DNA of 64,000 nt from contig JAAFJY010000040.1 of NCBI GenBank assembly GCA_013299105.1, positions 1 to 64,000 of the forward strand, in the 5' to 3' direction. This DNA is from Chitinophagales bacterium (lineage in GTDB: Bacteria; Bacteroidota; Bacteroidia; Chitinophagales; Saprospiraceae). Made by a program: the position numbers and the translations under genes. Below, piece by piece: positions 35,652 through 45,455 of this stretch; the first letter of the stretch is position 1, and each line of letters opens with the position of its first letter. A model generated the notes under the pieces. The model was given only the letters and a program-made list of their open reading frames with translations, was not told where the DNA came from and did not search any database.

Positions 35652-35730
35652 CCTATTCTGATTACCGTTCAACTACCGAAACAATCAACTTCTCAAGGTT
35701 TTTTTGATCAGTAGTTGTGACGCAGCCTGA

Positions 35731-37290
35731 TTAATAGCAGGGGTTCTGCTTCAGGTTAGCGTTGGCGTTGATCTGGGCACGTGGGATTGGCCAAATCTCC
35801 TTACACTTCTCAGAAGCTGGTTTGAACGCCCAAGTTTTGGCCCAAGCTCCGAAGCGGATTTGGTCCTGGCGGCGCCAGCCTTCGTAGAACATTTCACGAC
35901 CGCGTTCTGCCAAGAAATTGTCAGAAGTCAATGCAGTGAAAGGAGCAACACCTGCACGAGCGCGGATTTGGTTCACCAGTGCCAAGGCAGCAGCATCACC
36001 AGCACTCTTGCGCCACAGACCTTCTGCTTTCGTAAGCAGGATGTCAGAGTAGCGGAAGATTGGGAAGTCCGTGTTCAAGTTTGGTGTAGCGCCCAATGGG
36101 AATTCAAACTTACCTACGCGTGCGCCAGCCTGGCGGAAGCAGTTAGGGAAGTGAGCATTGATTTCAGGCGTGAAAACCAGCGGTTTGCCACCTGGATCAT
36201 CCGCAGAATCATCATTGATTGGTGTACGGCCATCGTCATCGAACTGTGGACCTGCGTGGAAGTTGCCACGAATCTGCTGGTTACCAGAAACCCCTTTGCG
36301 AAGGTCAGTGTTTTCATACGACTCATAGAACTCCTGCAGGGTGCAATAACCGTTCCAAGGCTGGTCGGTCAGGTTGAAGGTAGCTTGGCTACCATAGTGC
36401 AGGGTCATTTGAGGCATGTTGAAACCACCCGCAAACACTTGGTCGTAAGGAATCACAAAAATGTTTTCCTTAGAAGCCGCATTGTTGGCGTTGAAGTTGG
36501 CAAAATAGTTGCCTTCCAAAGCATAGTTGTTCGAGTTGATGATCTCGTCAGCAGCAGCAATGGCCTTGTCCCACTGAGGAGTACCCGTGTACACACCAGC
36601 ATTCAAGTACAACTTAGCTTGGATGGCCTTACCAGCCCAGTAGTTTACGCGAGCGTAAGTAGCCAGGTTTTTGTCTTTTGTCAAGAGTGGAACGTTGTCG
36701 TTCAATTCTTTTTCTACAAAAGCATACACCTCAGCACGGGTTTTGGTTGCAGGCTTGAAGTCAGCAGGTACGTCAAAGCGGTCCACGATGGGAACGTTTC
36801 CGAAAGAGTCCAGCAACCAGAAGTACCACAAGCCACGCAGTACTTTCAACTCAGCGATGAAAGGGCGGGCCAAAGAAGCATCAACCTTACCTTCACCAAT
36901 CAGTTTTTCGAAGGTAAAGATCAAACGGTTACAAGTGTTCACCCCTCCAAACAAGAAGTTCCAGGAGTTGGTCACACAGTCGTCGTTTGGATTGTATTCG
37001 TGGCGGTGGGCACGAAGCCACTGGCCGCCGTCAAACCAGTCACCACCACGCTGGGGGATCATGATTTCGTCAGAAGAAACCTCTTGGGTCGACAGGTAAT
37101 TACCATGGTTCAGAAACCCATAAAGGTTGGTGTAAGCTGCACCCAGGGCCGCGATGAATTCGTCGTTGTTTTTGAAGAAATCATCGGTCTTTACCGAGCT
37201 GTAGACGTTCTCGTCCAAGTCGGAGCAGGACTGGTTGAAAGCGATCACGAAAAGACCCACAAATAGGGCCTTAATCATATATTTTTTCAT
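35731..37290 (-). CDS. SusD/RagB family nutrient-binding outer membrane lipoprotein
   Basis: 519 residues. The lipobox is AFNQSC (Cys22), followed by SDLDENVYSS as in SusD homologues. The helical TPR-rich SusD fold is indicated by FIAELKVLRGLWYFWLLDSF and GKAIQAKLYLNAGVY. The typical C-terminal region RGREMFYEGWRRQDQIRFG and ending EIWPIPRAQINANANLKQNP are present. It forms the lid of the SusC transporter and captures oligomers outside. No glycoside hydrolase is linked, so the substrate is unknown and could be peptide or glycan. Confidence 0.93.
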   Translation of the reverse strand: MKKYMIKALFVGLFVIAFNQSCSDLDENVYSSVKTDDFFKNNDEFIAALGAAYTNLYGFLNHGNYLSTQEVSSDEIMIPQRGGDWFDGGQWLRAHRHEYNPNDDCVTNSWNFLFGGVNTCNRLIFTFEKLIGEGKVDASLARPFIAELKVLRGLWYFWLLDSFGNVPIVDRFDVPADFKPATKTRAEVYAFVEKELNDNVPLLTKDKNLATYARVNYWAGKAIQAKLYLNAGVYTGTPQWDKAIAAADEIINSNNYALEGNYFANFNANNAASKENIFVIPYDQVFAGGFNMPQMTLHYGSQATFNLTDQPWNGYCTLQEFYESYENTDLRKGVSGNQQIRGNFHAGPQFDDDGRTPINDDSADDPGGKPLVFTPEINAHFPNCFRQAGARVGKFEFPLGATPNLNTDFPIFRYSDILLTKAEGLWRKSAGDAAALALVNQIRARAGVAPFTALTSDNFLAERGREMFYEGWRRQDQIRFGAWAKTWAFKPASEKCKEIWPIPRAQINANANLKQNPCY

Positions 37291-37420
37291 GATTGCAATT
37301 GGTTTTGTAATCTAAGTTTAACAGATTTTTGAACATTCAAATTTACCACTTTGTACATTATGAAAATGTCGCAAAGTTTTCAATTGATACTGAAAGTTCA
37401 AAATCCGTGAAGAAATTTGC

Positions 37421-37464
37421 CTTTCTGGCGAAGTGTAAAGCGAACTCAACGCAGCGCCAGAAAG
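37421..37464 (-). other. Hairpin between susC and susD
   Basis: CTTTCTGGCG (37421-37430) and CGCCAGAAAG (37455-37464) pair perfectly over 10 bp with a 24-base loop, starting 13 bases after the SusC stop. No T-run follows, so it is more likely an mRNA processing or stability structure or weak attenuator than a full terminator. The SusD gene starts 130 bases later. Confidence 0.65.
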
Positions 37465-37476
37465 ACTTATCCATGA

Positions 37477-40449
37477 TTAGAGGCCAACACGAATACCCAA
37501 AGTCAGGTTGCGCTGCATAAATGGCGTGTTACGGCGGTCGATACCAGGAGACAAAATTGCACCTGAACCACCTTGTTCGCTATCTTGGAAGCGTACCTCT
37601 GGATCAGATCCAGTGTAACCAGTCAATACAAACAAGTTTTGACCAGAAACATACAGGTTCACGCTGCGAACAGCTGCACCCGATGGCATGTCAAAGTTGT
37701 AACCAATGGTAGCGTTGTCCAACTTCAGGAAAGAAGCATTTTCTACCTGGTGGCTAGAGAATTTCGCGCCGTCAGTCAACTTAGGGTTGAAGTACTTGCT
37801 GTTCACACGGTTCCAGGTCATGGTATTCACTGGTTCGTAGAAAATACGGTAAGAGTTCACCAAGTCATGGCCAAATACCCCACGGAAGAACAAGTTCACG
37901 TCGAACTTGCCAATGCGCAAGTTGTTGCCAAAACCCAATTCGATGTCAGGCAAGCCAGAACCGATTACTTTCTGGTCGTCTGGGCAATCGCAATACTTGC
38001 CATCGCCATTCAGGTCTTCAAACTGCCAAGTACCATTTTCAGCTACGCCACGGTAAACTGGACCATAAATCTGACCCAAAGGCTGACCGTCCGCAACGTA
38101 AATCATGTTATTGTTGTTCAAACCAGGTGAACCAACGTTGGCCAAGAAGCGTTCCTTACCCAAGTCAAAATCTTCGTTAGACAAAGAGATCAGCTTGAAG
38201 GTAGTGTAATAGGTAGTAGCAAGATTGACGTCATAAGAGAATTTATCTTTCTTCAAAACAGGGAAGTTCAAGGCCAATTCGATACCCGAAGATTCCAGTT
38301 CACCTACGTTAACCAAAGTATTGGGTACGAGGTTGGGTGGAACGGGTACTGGTGCGTTGAACAACAAGTCCTGCGTGTTGCGATTGAAGTATTCCAAAGA
38401 ACCGTTCAACTTGTAATTCAGAGCCGCGAAGTCGAAACCTACGGTGAAGTCAGCAGTACGCTCCCACTTGAGGTTTGGGTTCGGGTTTGACTGTGGGCCA
38501 TAGCTGGGTACAAACTGCCCGTTGTAGAAGAAGCGACCACCGGGGCCAACCAATTCCTGAGACAAGTTGGATTGAGGAGGCAAGTTACCTGCTACACCAT
38601 AAGCCAAGCGGAATTTCAGGTTGTCCACAAAAGACAAACCAAAAGCTTTGGTCAGGTCAGCACCAGCAGAGATACCAGGGAATACTGCGTATTTGTTGCC
38701 TTCGCCAAAGCGAGAGTTACCTTCGCGGCGCACACTAGCCATCATGAAGTAGGTGTCGTCGAAGTTCAGGTTCAAGCGACCGAAAACAGCAACGTTTTCG
38801 AAGTCGCTTTTACCACTACCACCACCTGCCAAACCAAGTGGCAAGCCCAAACCTGAGCCAATATTATTGTAGCCGGTTACGTCGGTCAAGAAACGGTTAT
38901 TGCTAAAGCCAAAACCTTCGTTGCCTTGGTACTGGTATTCATAACCACCCGTTACTTTCAGGTCCAATTTGCCCAAATCCTTGGCATAGGTTCCCGTAAA
39001 GGTAGCCTGGTGGGTATTTTGCTTGCTGTAGTTAACGTTCCCGTTGCCTTGGTTTCCAAAACCACCACCTGCACGTGAAGTACGGTTGCTGTAAAAGCCA
39101 GTGTTGTTTTGATCACGCTGCTGTGCATACAAAGCGCTCAAAGTAAAGCCTTTGAATAGGTCATAGTCAGCCTGGAAGCTGATTTGAACCTCGCTGTAAT
39201 CACCCTCGCTTACGTTTTGATTGGCAATTGAAACCGGGTTGTTGTAGTCGAACAAGTCCTCTTCAAAGTAGCCGCCCCAACGTGCATCAGCAGGATTGCT
39301 TGACAAAACTGGTGCAGTTGGATTGTACAGCAAACCAAACTTTAAAACTTCACCTGGGCTGAATTGGCGACGACCATTGGTCAATGCCAAGTTGGTAGCC
39401 AAGCGCAGTTTGCCGTTCAATGCATTCTGGAACAAGTTCAAACGAGCGTTCAGTGATTTGAGGCCAGTGTTAACTTGGATGTTTTGCAAGTCACGGTAGT
39501 TTACTGAAGCACGGTAGCCGCCATTTTTGGTACCACCACCTACTGAAACGTTGTGGACCTGGGAGATCGCATTGCGAGTAACTTGATCCAACCAGTTGGT
39601 TTCGCTGCCATTGTCACGCCAGCCCAATTTGTTGGTACCAAGGCCAGCGCCCAAGGTACGCCATTCGCCAGCAGTCATCATTGGTACATCACGCAAGCGA
39701 GTATCCGAAGATACATAGCTGTTGTAGTCCACCGTAGTTTTACCAGCTGCACCTTTTTTAGTGGTAATCAGGATGGCACCAGATGCACCACGCGTTCCAT
39801 AAATGGAAGCAGCAGATGCATCTTTCAGTACAGTCATGCTTTCGATGTCATTGGGGTCAACGGTGTTTAAACTACCACCGATGATACCATCAATTACTAC
39901 CAGCGGAGAGGTGTTTGCTCCCAAAGTTGACAAACCACGCAAACGAATGGTGAAGTTTGAGTTTACATCACCACCGGGGCGAGTAATAGACAAACCAGCT
40001 ACCTTTCCTTGCAATAGTTGCGCAGGGCTGTTCACGTTACCACGGTTGAAGTTTTCGTTCTTGATCGTGACGATCGAGCTCGTTACTTCACGTGCTTTTT
40101 GTGAACCGTAACCCGTTACCACTACCTCGTCCAGCAATTGGCCAGCAGCCAATTGGATGTCGAGGGTAGTTTCAGAACCCAAAGTGATGCGCTGAGTGGT
40201 GTAACCAGTGTAGGAGAATTCAATTTCCGTCGATCCAGCTGGTACTTCCAGGGTATAAGATCCGTCAAAGTCCGTGATGGTACCTGATCCAGTGCCCACA
40301 ACCAAAATGTTGGCACCGATCAGTCCTTCTCCGGTGGCTTTGTCGGTAATTTTACCTGTAAGCGTACGCTGAGCGAAGGCAAAGTTGCAGAGTAGCGCTG
40401 CAACTGCTACGAGTACATACCTCGAGCAATAGCCGACTCTAAGTTTCAT
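37477..40449 (-). CDS. SusC/RagA family TonB-linked outer membrane transporter
   Basis: 990 residues with a signal peptide ending ...CNFAFAQ. Next is a carboxypeptidase-D-like regulatory domain (RTLTGKITDKATGEGLIGAN), then the plug domain with LLDEVVVTGYGSQKAREVTS and LRGLSTLGANTSPLVVIDG (SusC signature), then a 22-strand barrel ending in NLTLGIRVGL. It imports a substrate captured by SusD, using TonB energy. Length is normal. An upstream TAnnTTTG box lies 34 bases before the ATG. Confidence 0.95.
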   Translation of the reverse strand: MKLRVGYCSRYVLVAVAALLCNFAFAQRTLTGKITDKATGEGLIGANILVVGTGSGTITDFDGSYTLEVPAGSTEIEFSYTGYTTQRITLGSETTLDIQLAAGQLLDEVVVTGYGSQKAREVTSSIVTIKNENFNRGNVNSPAQLLQGKVAGLSITRPGGDVNSNFTIRLRGLSTLGANTSPLVVIDGIIGGSLNTVDPNDIESMTVLKDASAASIYGTRGASGAILITTKKGAAGKTTVDYNSYVSSDTRLRDVPMMTAGEWRTLGAGLGTNKLGWRDNGSETNWLDQVTRNAISQVHNVSVGGGTKNGGYRASVNYRDLQNIQVNTGLKSLNARLNLFQNALNGKLRLATNLALTNGRRQFSPGEVLKFGLLYNPTAPVLSSNPADARWGGYFEEDLFDYNNPVSIANQNVSEGDYSEVQISFQADYDLFKGFTLSALYAQQRDQNNTGFYSNRTSRAGGGFGNQGNGNVNYSKQNTHQATFTGTYAKDLGKLDLKVTGGYEYQYQGNEGFGFSNNRFLTDVTGYNNIGSGLGLPLGLAGGGSGKSDFENVAVFGRLNLNFDDTYFMMASVRREGNSRFGEGNKYAVFPGISAGADLTKAFGLSFVDNLKFRLAYGVAGNLPPQSNLSQELVGPGGRFFYNGQFVPSYGPQSNPNPNLKWERTADFTVGFDFAALNYKLNGSLEYFNRNTQDLLFNAPVPVPPNLVPNTLVNVGELESSGIELALNFPVLKKDKFSYDVNLATTYYTTFKLISLSNEDFDLGKERFLANVGSPGLNNNNMIYVADGQPLGQIYGPVYRGVAENGTWQFEDLNGDGKYCDCPDDQKVIGSGLPDIELGFGNNLRIGKFDVNLFFRGVFGHDLVNSYRIFYEPVNTMTWNRVNSKYFNPKLTDGAKFSSHQVENASFLKLDNATIGYNFDMPSGAAVRSVNLYVSGQNLFVLTGYTGSDPEVRFQDSEQGGSGAILSPGIDRRNTPFMQRNLTLGIRVGL

Positions 40450-40482
40450 ACATTATTCAAGTTTTGTTAAAAAAATTGTGCT

Positions 40483-40490
40483 CAAAAGTA
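40483..40490 (-). promoter_or_regulatory. Candidate -7 element for susC
   Basis: On the minus strand TACTTTTG matches TAnnTTTG and would give a start about 27 bases before the ATG. No TTTG lies at exact -33 distance, so regulation by an activator or ECF sigma factor is possible but not shown. Confidence 0.4.
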
Positions 40491-41008
40491 TTAATCCCTT
40501 CACATGGAAGTGAGAAATTTCAAATTTCAAAACGCATGTAGGACTTTGGACTTTTCTCACTGAACCGAAAGATACTAGGAAAGTCACCATTATCCTTTTG
40601 CGTAAAGTAGCTTACTGAAAATATTTTGCTCTGATCGAAAAATTAACCGGATATGTTTGCTCTTTGGGATTAGGAAAGGCCACATGTGAGGGCCCGCACG
40701 CTGTTTGAATGGGCGTAAAAGTCTAAAATAAGTTCGAGAAAACCAAGTAACAGCAAAAAGTTTTTCGTGAAATGTCGTTTAACCAAATTATATTGTGTAT
40801 TGTTATTTCACAAAACTGTTCGCGTAAGTACTGGAAAACATCAATTTATGCCATTTGTCAGACTCTTTTGGCATCAAATGGGGTTTTTACAAGCTTATTG
40901 CAGTACAATTGCCGGCACAAAACCTGTACAACCAAAACCTGAGCTCGTTGTTGATTAATAAGGGTCAAACAGGTAATGCTGTTGCCCCCATTCCCGCACT
41001 TACTTGCT
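40491..41008. other. Divergent intergenic region
   Basis: About 520 bases between the divergent SusC and aspartyl-protease genes. No ORF looks real: the 63-codon ORF at 40767 lacks any recognisable feature. No regulator gene of the usual hybrid or ECF-sigma type adjoins SusC here. Confidence 0.4.
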
Positions 41009-42244
41009 ATGAAACCTAATCACACCCTATGCGCCCTGTTTTTGTGCCTGAGCATCAACTGGGGTAGCACGCAAAACATCAACGACATCACCTTTCTCAA
41101 CCATGAGTACCAGGTTGATATCCCTTTTGAGTACGAGAACAATTTCATCGTGCTGCAAGTCATGTTCAATGATTTATTGCCACTCAAATTCATTTTTGAC
41201 ACTGGAGCTGAAAACACCATACTTACCAAGCGTGAAATCACGGATATTCTCCGGGTCGATTACCAAAAACGTTTTACTATTTATGGGGCTGATCTCAGCC
41301 AAACCTTGTACGCTTACCTGGCCCGGGGCATCAACCTGCGCATCGGGGAAGTCAGGGCAACCCAAAGGGCGATCCTGGTTTTAGAGGAGGACTACTTTAA
41401 ATTTGACGAATTTTCGGGAGTAGAAATTCACGGGATCCTGGGGGCTGATTTTTTTCGCCGCTTTGTGGTCAAAATCAATTATTACAAGCAAGTCATCACC
41501 CTTATTGACCCTGAGCATTTTCGCGGCCCCAAAGGCAAGTTCGATGTACTTGACCTGGAATTGAAACGCAGCAAGCCCTACTTGATGACCAATACTACCC
41601 TATCGAGCGACACCTCGGTCATGACCAAATTATTGCTGGATACTGGAGCAAGCCTGCCTTTGTTGTTGTACAGTGATACCCACCCTGATCTCAAGCCCCC
41701 CAGCAATGTGATCCGCAGCACATTGGGTCGCGGTCTTGGTGGGATTATCTATGGCTATTTGGGACGAGTCAAGTCGATGGACATCCAAAACTTCAAATTC
41801 CAGGAGATCATCACCAATTTTCAGGAGGCTCCGATCCTGGATGATACTACTTACATGAACGATCGAAACGGGATCATTGGCAATCAATTGCTCGATCGCT
41901 TCACCATATATATAGACTACATTCGGGAAAAACTCTACCTTCAACCCAATCCATATTACAAAGAAGAATTTAGGTTCGACCGTTCAGGTTTGGTCATTAC
42001 TGCTTCCGGGCCCAATCTTGGTCGATTTATGGTGCTTGATGTAGTCCCGAAAAGCCCTGTAGCAGAAGCTGGTGTGCTGCCCAACGATGAGCTCCTTAAA
42101 ATCAATGGCTTGGGTTGCCGTGGTTTAAAGTTGCCCGATGTGATGGGCAAATTTGAAAAGAAAGTGGGCAAAAAAATGCGGGTAATGGTCCTGAGAAATG
42201 GCCAGAAGCTCAATTTGGAGTTCGTTTTGAGGGATTTGATTTAA
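41009..42244 (+). CDS. Retropepsin-like aspartyl protease with PDZ domain
   Basis: 411 residues from ATG 41009, which gives a signal peptide (MKPNHTLCALFLCLSINWGS). Two pepsin-type active-site motifs are present, FIFDTGAENTIL (about residue 67) and LLLDTGASLPLLL (about residue 210), so both halves of the active site lie on one chain. A C-terminal PDZ domain spans about 325-405 (VLDVVPKSPVAEAGVLPNDE, then LKINGL). Periplasmic proteolysis is likely; the target is unknown. It is monocistronic, with the rplU promoter following directly. Confidence 0.85.
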   Translation: MKPNHTLCALFLCLSINWGSTQNINDITFLNHEYQVDIPFEYENNFIVLQVMFNDLLPLKFIFDTGAENTILTKREITDILRVDYQKRFTIYGADLSQTLYAYLARGINLRIGEVRATQRAILVLEEDYFKFDEFSGVEIHGILGADFFRRFVVKINYYKQVITLIDPEHFRGPKGKFDVLDLELKRSKPYLMTNTTLSSDTSVMTKLLLDTGASLPLLLYSDTHPDLKPPSNVIRSTLGRGLGGIIYGYLGRVKSMDIQNFKFQEIITNFQEAPILDDTTYMNDRNGIIGNQLLDRFTIYIDYIREKLYLQPNPYYKEEFRFDRSGLVITASGPNLGRFMVLDVVPKSPVAEAGVLPNDELLKINGLGCRGLKLPDVMGKFEKKVGKKMRVMVLRNGQKLNLEFVLRDLI

Positions 42245-42270
42245 AAACACGATCAATTTCCCTCATTTTC

Positions 42271-42302
42271 TTTGGTAAATGAAAACAATATATCTATCTT
42301 TG
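42271..42302 (+). promoter_or_regulatory. Promoter of rplU-rpmA
   Basis: TTTG (42271-42274), 20-base spacer, TATCTTTG (42295-42302), a near-ideal Bacteroidota housekeeping promoter. GCGCCC follows, and the rplU ATG is 35 bases downstream. Confidence 0.8.
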
Positions 42303-42336
42303 CGCCCTAATTTTATAACCTGTAAAAGGAATTGTC

Positions 42337-42648
42337 ATGTTTGCAATCGTAACGATAGCTGGTCAACAGTTCAAAGTTGAGGAAGGCAAGACGCTCTTCG
42401 TCCACCAGCTAGCCGCTAATGCAGGCGATTCCGTTTCGTTCGATCAGGTCAATCTGATCGACAACAACGGCGCCGTGCAAGTAGGCAAGCCATTCGTAGG
42501 CTCTGCCAAAGTGAGTGCAACCGTCATCAGCCACGACAAGGGCGATAAGGTGATCGTGTTCAAAAAGAAGAGACGTAAAGGCTACCGCGTGAAAAACGGT
42601 CACCGCCAATCTTTTACCAGAATTAAGATCGATAGCATCATCGCTTAA
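42337..42648 (+). CDS. rplU: Ribosomal protein bL21
   Basis: 103 residues, typical length. Motifs are FAIVTIAGQQFKVEEG at the N-terminus, and KVIVFKKKRRKGYRVKNGHR then QSFTRIKI near the C-terminus, the classic L21 RNA-binding end. A large-subunit protein binding 23S rRNA next to L20. First gene of the rplU-rpmA unit. No C-terminal extension here, unlike L27 beside it. Confidence 0.97.
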   Translation: MFAIVTIAGQQFKVEEGKTLFVHQLAANAGDSVSFDQVNLIDNNGAVQVGKPFVGSAKVSATVISHDKGDKVIVFKKKRRKGYRVKNGHRQSFTRIKIDSIIA

Positions 42649-42716
42649 TCTGGCATCAATCGCATTGTTAATTCAAGGGAATCGCCTCCGGGCTTCCTAC
42701 CAAAAAACAAATCGTC

Positions 42717-43418
42717 ATGGCACACAAGAAAGGCGTCGGTAGTTCCGATAACGGACGGGACAGTAAAAGTAAGCGCTTGGGCGTAAAACTGTTCGGTGGC
42801 CAATACACCAAAGCCGGAAATATCCTGGTTCGTCAGCGTGGAACACGGTTCCATGCGGGCGAAAATGTCTATATGGGAAGAGATTTTACCCTCCATGCAT
42901 CAATTGAAGGCACGGTAGTATTTTCTAAATCCAAAAATGATCGTAGATTTGTCAGTGTTCAGCCATTGGAAGTAATCGAGAAGGTCGCTAAAGCTGCGCC
43001 AAAGGCCAAGCCTGCCGCAGTCGCTGCCCCTACAAAAGAAACTCCAGTGAAGGAAGTAGCCGCAGAAACGCCTGTGGAGGCTCCAGTTGCTGAAGAAGCT
43101 GCACCAGCTCCAAAAGCCAGCAAGTCGGCTAGTATCACTCTGCCTTCTGGCAAGAAGATCAAACAAGACGACTTGAAAGTAGTGGAAGGCATCGGTCCAA
43201 AGATCGAAGAACTGTTCCATGCTGCCGGCATCAAAACTTGGGCTGAATTGGCTACGGCCAGCGTCGAAACCATGGAGGCTATCCTGGAAGAAGCTGGTCC
43301 TCGTTTCCGCATGCACGACCCAGCTACCTGGGCCAAACAAGCAGAAATGTGCAACAATGGCCAATGGGCAGAGCTGGAAACCTATCAGGATGAACTGAAA
43401 GGTGGCAAAGAGGAATAA
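42717..43418 (+). CDS. rpmA: Ribosomal protein bL27 with C-terminal helix-hairpin-helix extension
   Basis: 233 residues against about 85-90 for normal L27. Residues 1-88 are complete L27 ([40 protein letters not shown]), beginning directly with AHKKG, so no cleavable N-extension. Residues ~90-143 form an Ala/Pro/Lys/Glu linker. Residues ~150-228 form a helix-hairpin-helix module of flap-endonuclease-like type ([20 protein letters not shown], then GIKTWAELA, then [12 protein letters not shown]). HhH modules of this kind bind nucleic acid and are found alone or fused in Bacteroidota. The extension would be exposed on the ribosome, as the L27 C-terminus is near the surface. Codon use is continuous across the junction, and a terminator follows. 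Confidence 0.93.
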   Translation: MAHKKGVGSSDNGRDSKSKRLGVKLFGGQYTKAGNILVRQRGTRFHAGENVYMGRDFTLHASIEGTVVFSKSKNDRRFVSVQPLEVIEKVAKAAPKAKPAAVAAPTKETPVKEVAAETPVEAPVAEEAAPAPKASKSASITLPSGKKIKQDDLKVVEGIGPKIEELFHAAGIKTWAELATASVETMEAILEEAGPRFRMHDPATWAKQAEMCNNGQWAELETYQDELKGGKEE

Positions 43419-43461
43419 TCTCCTCCATTCCAAGTTTTAGTTTTCATAGCTTTATATTTTG

Positions 43462-43489
43462 AGCCCTGCTTATGTAAATAGGCAGGGCT
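43462..43489 (+). terminator. Terminator of rplU-rpmA
   Basis: AGCCCTGC and GCAGGGCT form an 8-bp stem around TTATGTAAATAG, then TTTCTTT follows. It lies 44 bases after the rpmA stop. Confidence 0.85.
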
Positions 43490-43500
43490 TTTCTTTGTAA

Positions 43501-43619
43501 GTTGAACGGTTTAGGGTTGAAATGTTGAAGAGAGGACTTGATAACTGCGTTTGAAAACTCATATTTTTGGTGTGCTAACTTTTCAATCCTCCAACATTTC
43601 AACACTTCAACTTTTGTAC
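43501..43619. repeat. GTTGAAA/TTCAAC tracts before rluF
   Basis: GTTGAACGGTTTAGGGTTGA... near 43501-43535 and inverted TTTTCAATCCTCCAACATTT... near 43577-43615 border a short spacer, matching the arrangement seen at 9682-9869. Confidence 0.5.
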
Positions 43620-44357
43620 ATGGATATCAGCCTCAATAAATACATCAGTGAAACGGGCATTTGCTCGCGCCGCGAAGCTGACAAGCTCATCGAGGCTGGT
43701 CGGGTCATGCTCAATGGTCAAGTAGCAGCCAAAGGCAATCGGGTAACTGAAGGCGATCAGGTCTTGCTCGACGGCAAGCCGCTGCGCCAAAAACCAAAGG
43801 CTTTTTACATTGCTTTTCACAAGCCCAAAGGGGTAACTTCCACTACCGACCTCAAAGATCCTGATAACATAGTAGATTTCATTCGCCATCCAGAACGTAT
43901 TTTCCCGGTAGGTCGCCTAGACAAGGACTCGGAGGGCTTGATTTTTTTGACCAACGATGGGGACATTGTCAACAAAATCCTCAGGGCTAACAATGCGCAT
44001 GAAAAAGAATACATTGTAGTAGTAAACAAACCTCTTGCCCCTGATTTTGCCAAACGCATGAGCAACGGCATACCGATTTTGGGTACAATAACCAGAAAAT
44101 GTACGGTAGAGGTGAAAGGGCAAAAACTATTTCGCATTACCTTGACCCAAGGTTTGAACCGCCAAATCCGGCGCATGTGCGAGTACCTGGGCTACGAGGT
44201 GATAAAATTGAAACGTGTACGGGTCATGCACATCCGACTAGAAGATTTGCCCCTAGGCCGTTGGCGCTATTTCACCAAAGAAGAAGTAGTAACGATGGAT
44301 CGCCTGATCGCCGATTCAGTGCATACTGAGGATGCTTCTTCTGACGAAAAGAAGTAG
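43620..44357 (+). CDS. rluF: 23S rRNA pseudouridine synthase, RluF/RluB family
   Basis: 245 residues from ATG 43620; the upstream start lies in the repeat tract. The S4-like domain is at the N-terminus (LNKYISETGICSRREADKLI). The catalytic motif is FPVGRLDKDSEGLIFLTNDG with the nucleophile Asp in GRLD, and GLNRQIRRMCEYLGYEV is the C-terminal RluB/E/F signature. It modifies a uridine in 23S rRNA, and resemblance is best to RluF. Ends in an acidic/lysine tail. Confidence 0.88.
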   Translation: MDISLNKYISETGICSRREADKLIEAGRVMLNGQVAAKGNRVTEGDQVLLDGKPLRQKPKAFYIAFHKPKGVTSTTDLKDPDNIVDFIRHPERIFPVGRLDKDSEGLIFLTNDGDIVNKILRANNAHEKEYIVVVNKPLAPDFAKRMSNGIPILGTITRKCTVEVKGQKLFRITLTQGLNRQIRRMCEYLGYEVIKLKRVRVMHIRLEDLPLGRWRYFTKEEVVTMDRLIADSVHTEDASSDEKK

Positions 44358-44366
44358 TCTATTCGT

Positions 44367-45455
44367 TCAGTTTTGCACCTGCGCAAACAAGTCCAATTGC
44401 ATCAGCAACTTGTTTTCTAAACCACGCACCTCAAAAGCGACAGCGGGTTTGGAACCATCCCAATTGAACTTGAGCAAGCCAAAATTGCGCTCATTGATCA
44501 ATTTCCCCTTGCGGTATTGGTTTCCTTCGGTATTCACCCCATCATAAGCGTGGGTAAGGCCACTTGACGTACAATCGTAAAGTAGGTAAGGCAGACCAGG
44601 TATTTGGATTTGTGAAACTTCTGCAATGTGGCGGTCACCACTAATTAAGAGCGTTTGAGCTGGTTTGATTCGCCCTAAAAGGTCGAAAAGACGCTGGCGA
44701 GCTTTGGGAAAATTACCCCATTTTTCGAAGCCTTGCTCTACATTAATAAACTGGATGCCGCAGGCAATGATGTGTACCTAGGCATCACTGTTCAACAATT
44801 CTTTTTCTAACCAACCCCATTGTGCTTCTCCCAAGATGTCCCCATCTTTATTGGCAAAATAGCGTGGGCTTTTATCAGGATTGGCTACTAATTCATCGCG
44901 AAAATAACGGGCATCCAGCAGCAATAACTTTATTTTCTGCCCGAGTGGGCCCATGGAATACGATTGATAGGCACCTTCGTGGGCCCAAACCAGATTGTTG
45001 AGTGGTACATCCAAAAACTCCAACATCAAATCGCGGCTTTGCTTTTTGAAAACGTAGCCTTTACCTCCGTCGTTTTGGCCATAATCGTGGTCATCCCAGA
45101 TGCCAATGACCGAAGCCATTCCGCGCAATCGCTGGTAACCAGGTTCAATTTTGACTTTAGCATATTTGGATGCGAGGAACTGCATGTCCTCGGTGTCACA
45201 ATATACATTGTCACCCAACCAAACCCAGACGTCCGGTTGATTTTCAACGATGGTGTTCCACATGTTTTGGTCTCTTTCCTGGTCATTGCAAGAGCCGAAG
45301 GCCAAAGTGGTCACTTTCCGCTGAAAATCAACCGGACTGCGGTAAAGACTTTCAAAAAGGAAATTATTGGAGTGATTTGACAGGTTCATCGAACCCTGAG
45401 CAAACAACTGAATAGAAAGAAGTACTACCAGTGGGAGGATGGCTAACTTTTGCAT
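44367..45455 (-). pseudogene. PhoD-like phosphatase interrupted by one in-frame amber codon
   Basis: The frame from 45455 has a signal peptide and metallophosphatase motifs FGSCNDQE, WLGDNVYCD, GIWDDHDYGQND. It stops at TAG 44778-44780 after LLNSDA. The same frame then continues without further stop to TGA 44367, encoding VHIIACGIQF, then LLISGDRHIAEVSQ, the expected second metal-binding half, and a normal C-terminus (total 362 codons plus stop). The simplest reading is one C-to-T change of a CAG glutamine. The truncated form lacks the GDRH metal ligands, so the product should be inactive unless read through. Confidence 0.85.

Noticed and set aside
27966-44780. TAG reassigned as a sense codon
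   Set aside because: Two in-frame TAG were seen, but rluF and GNAT end normally at TAG and no suppressor tRNA was found.
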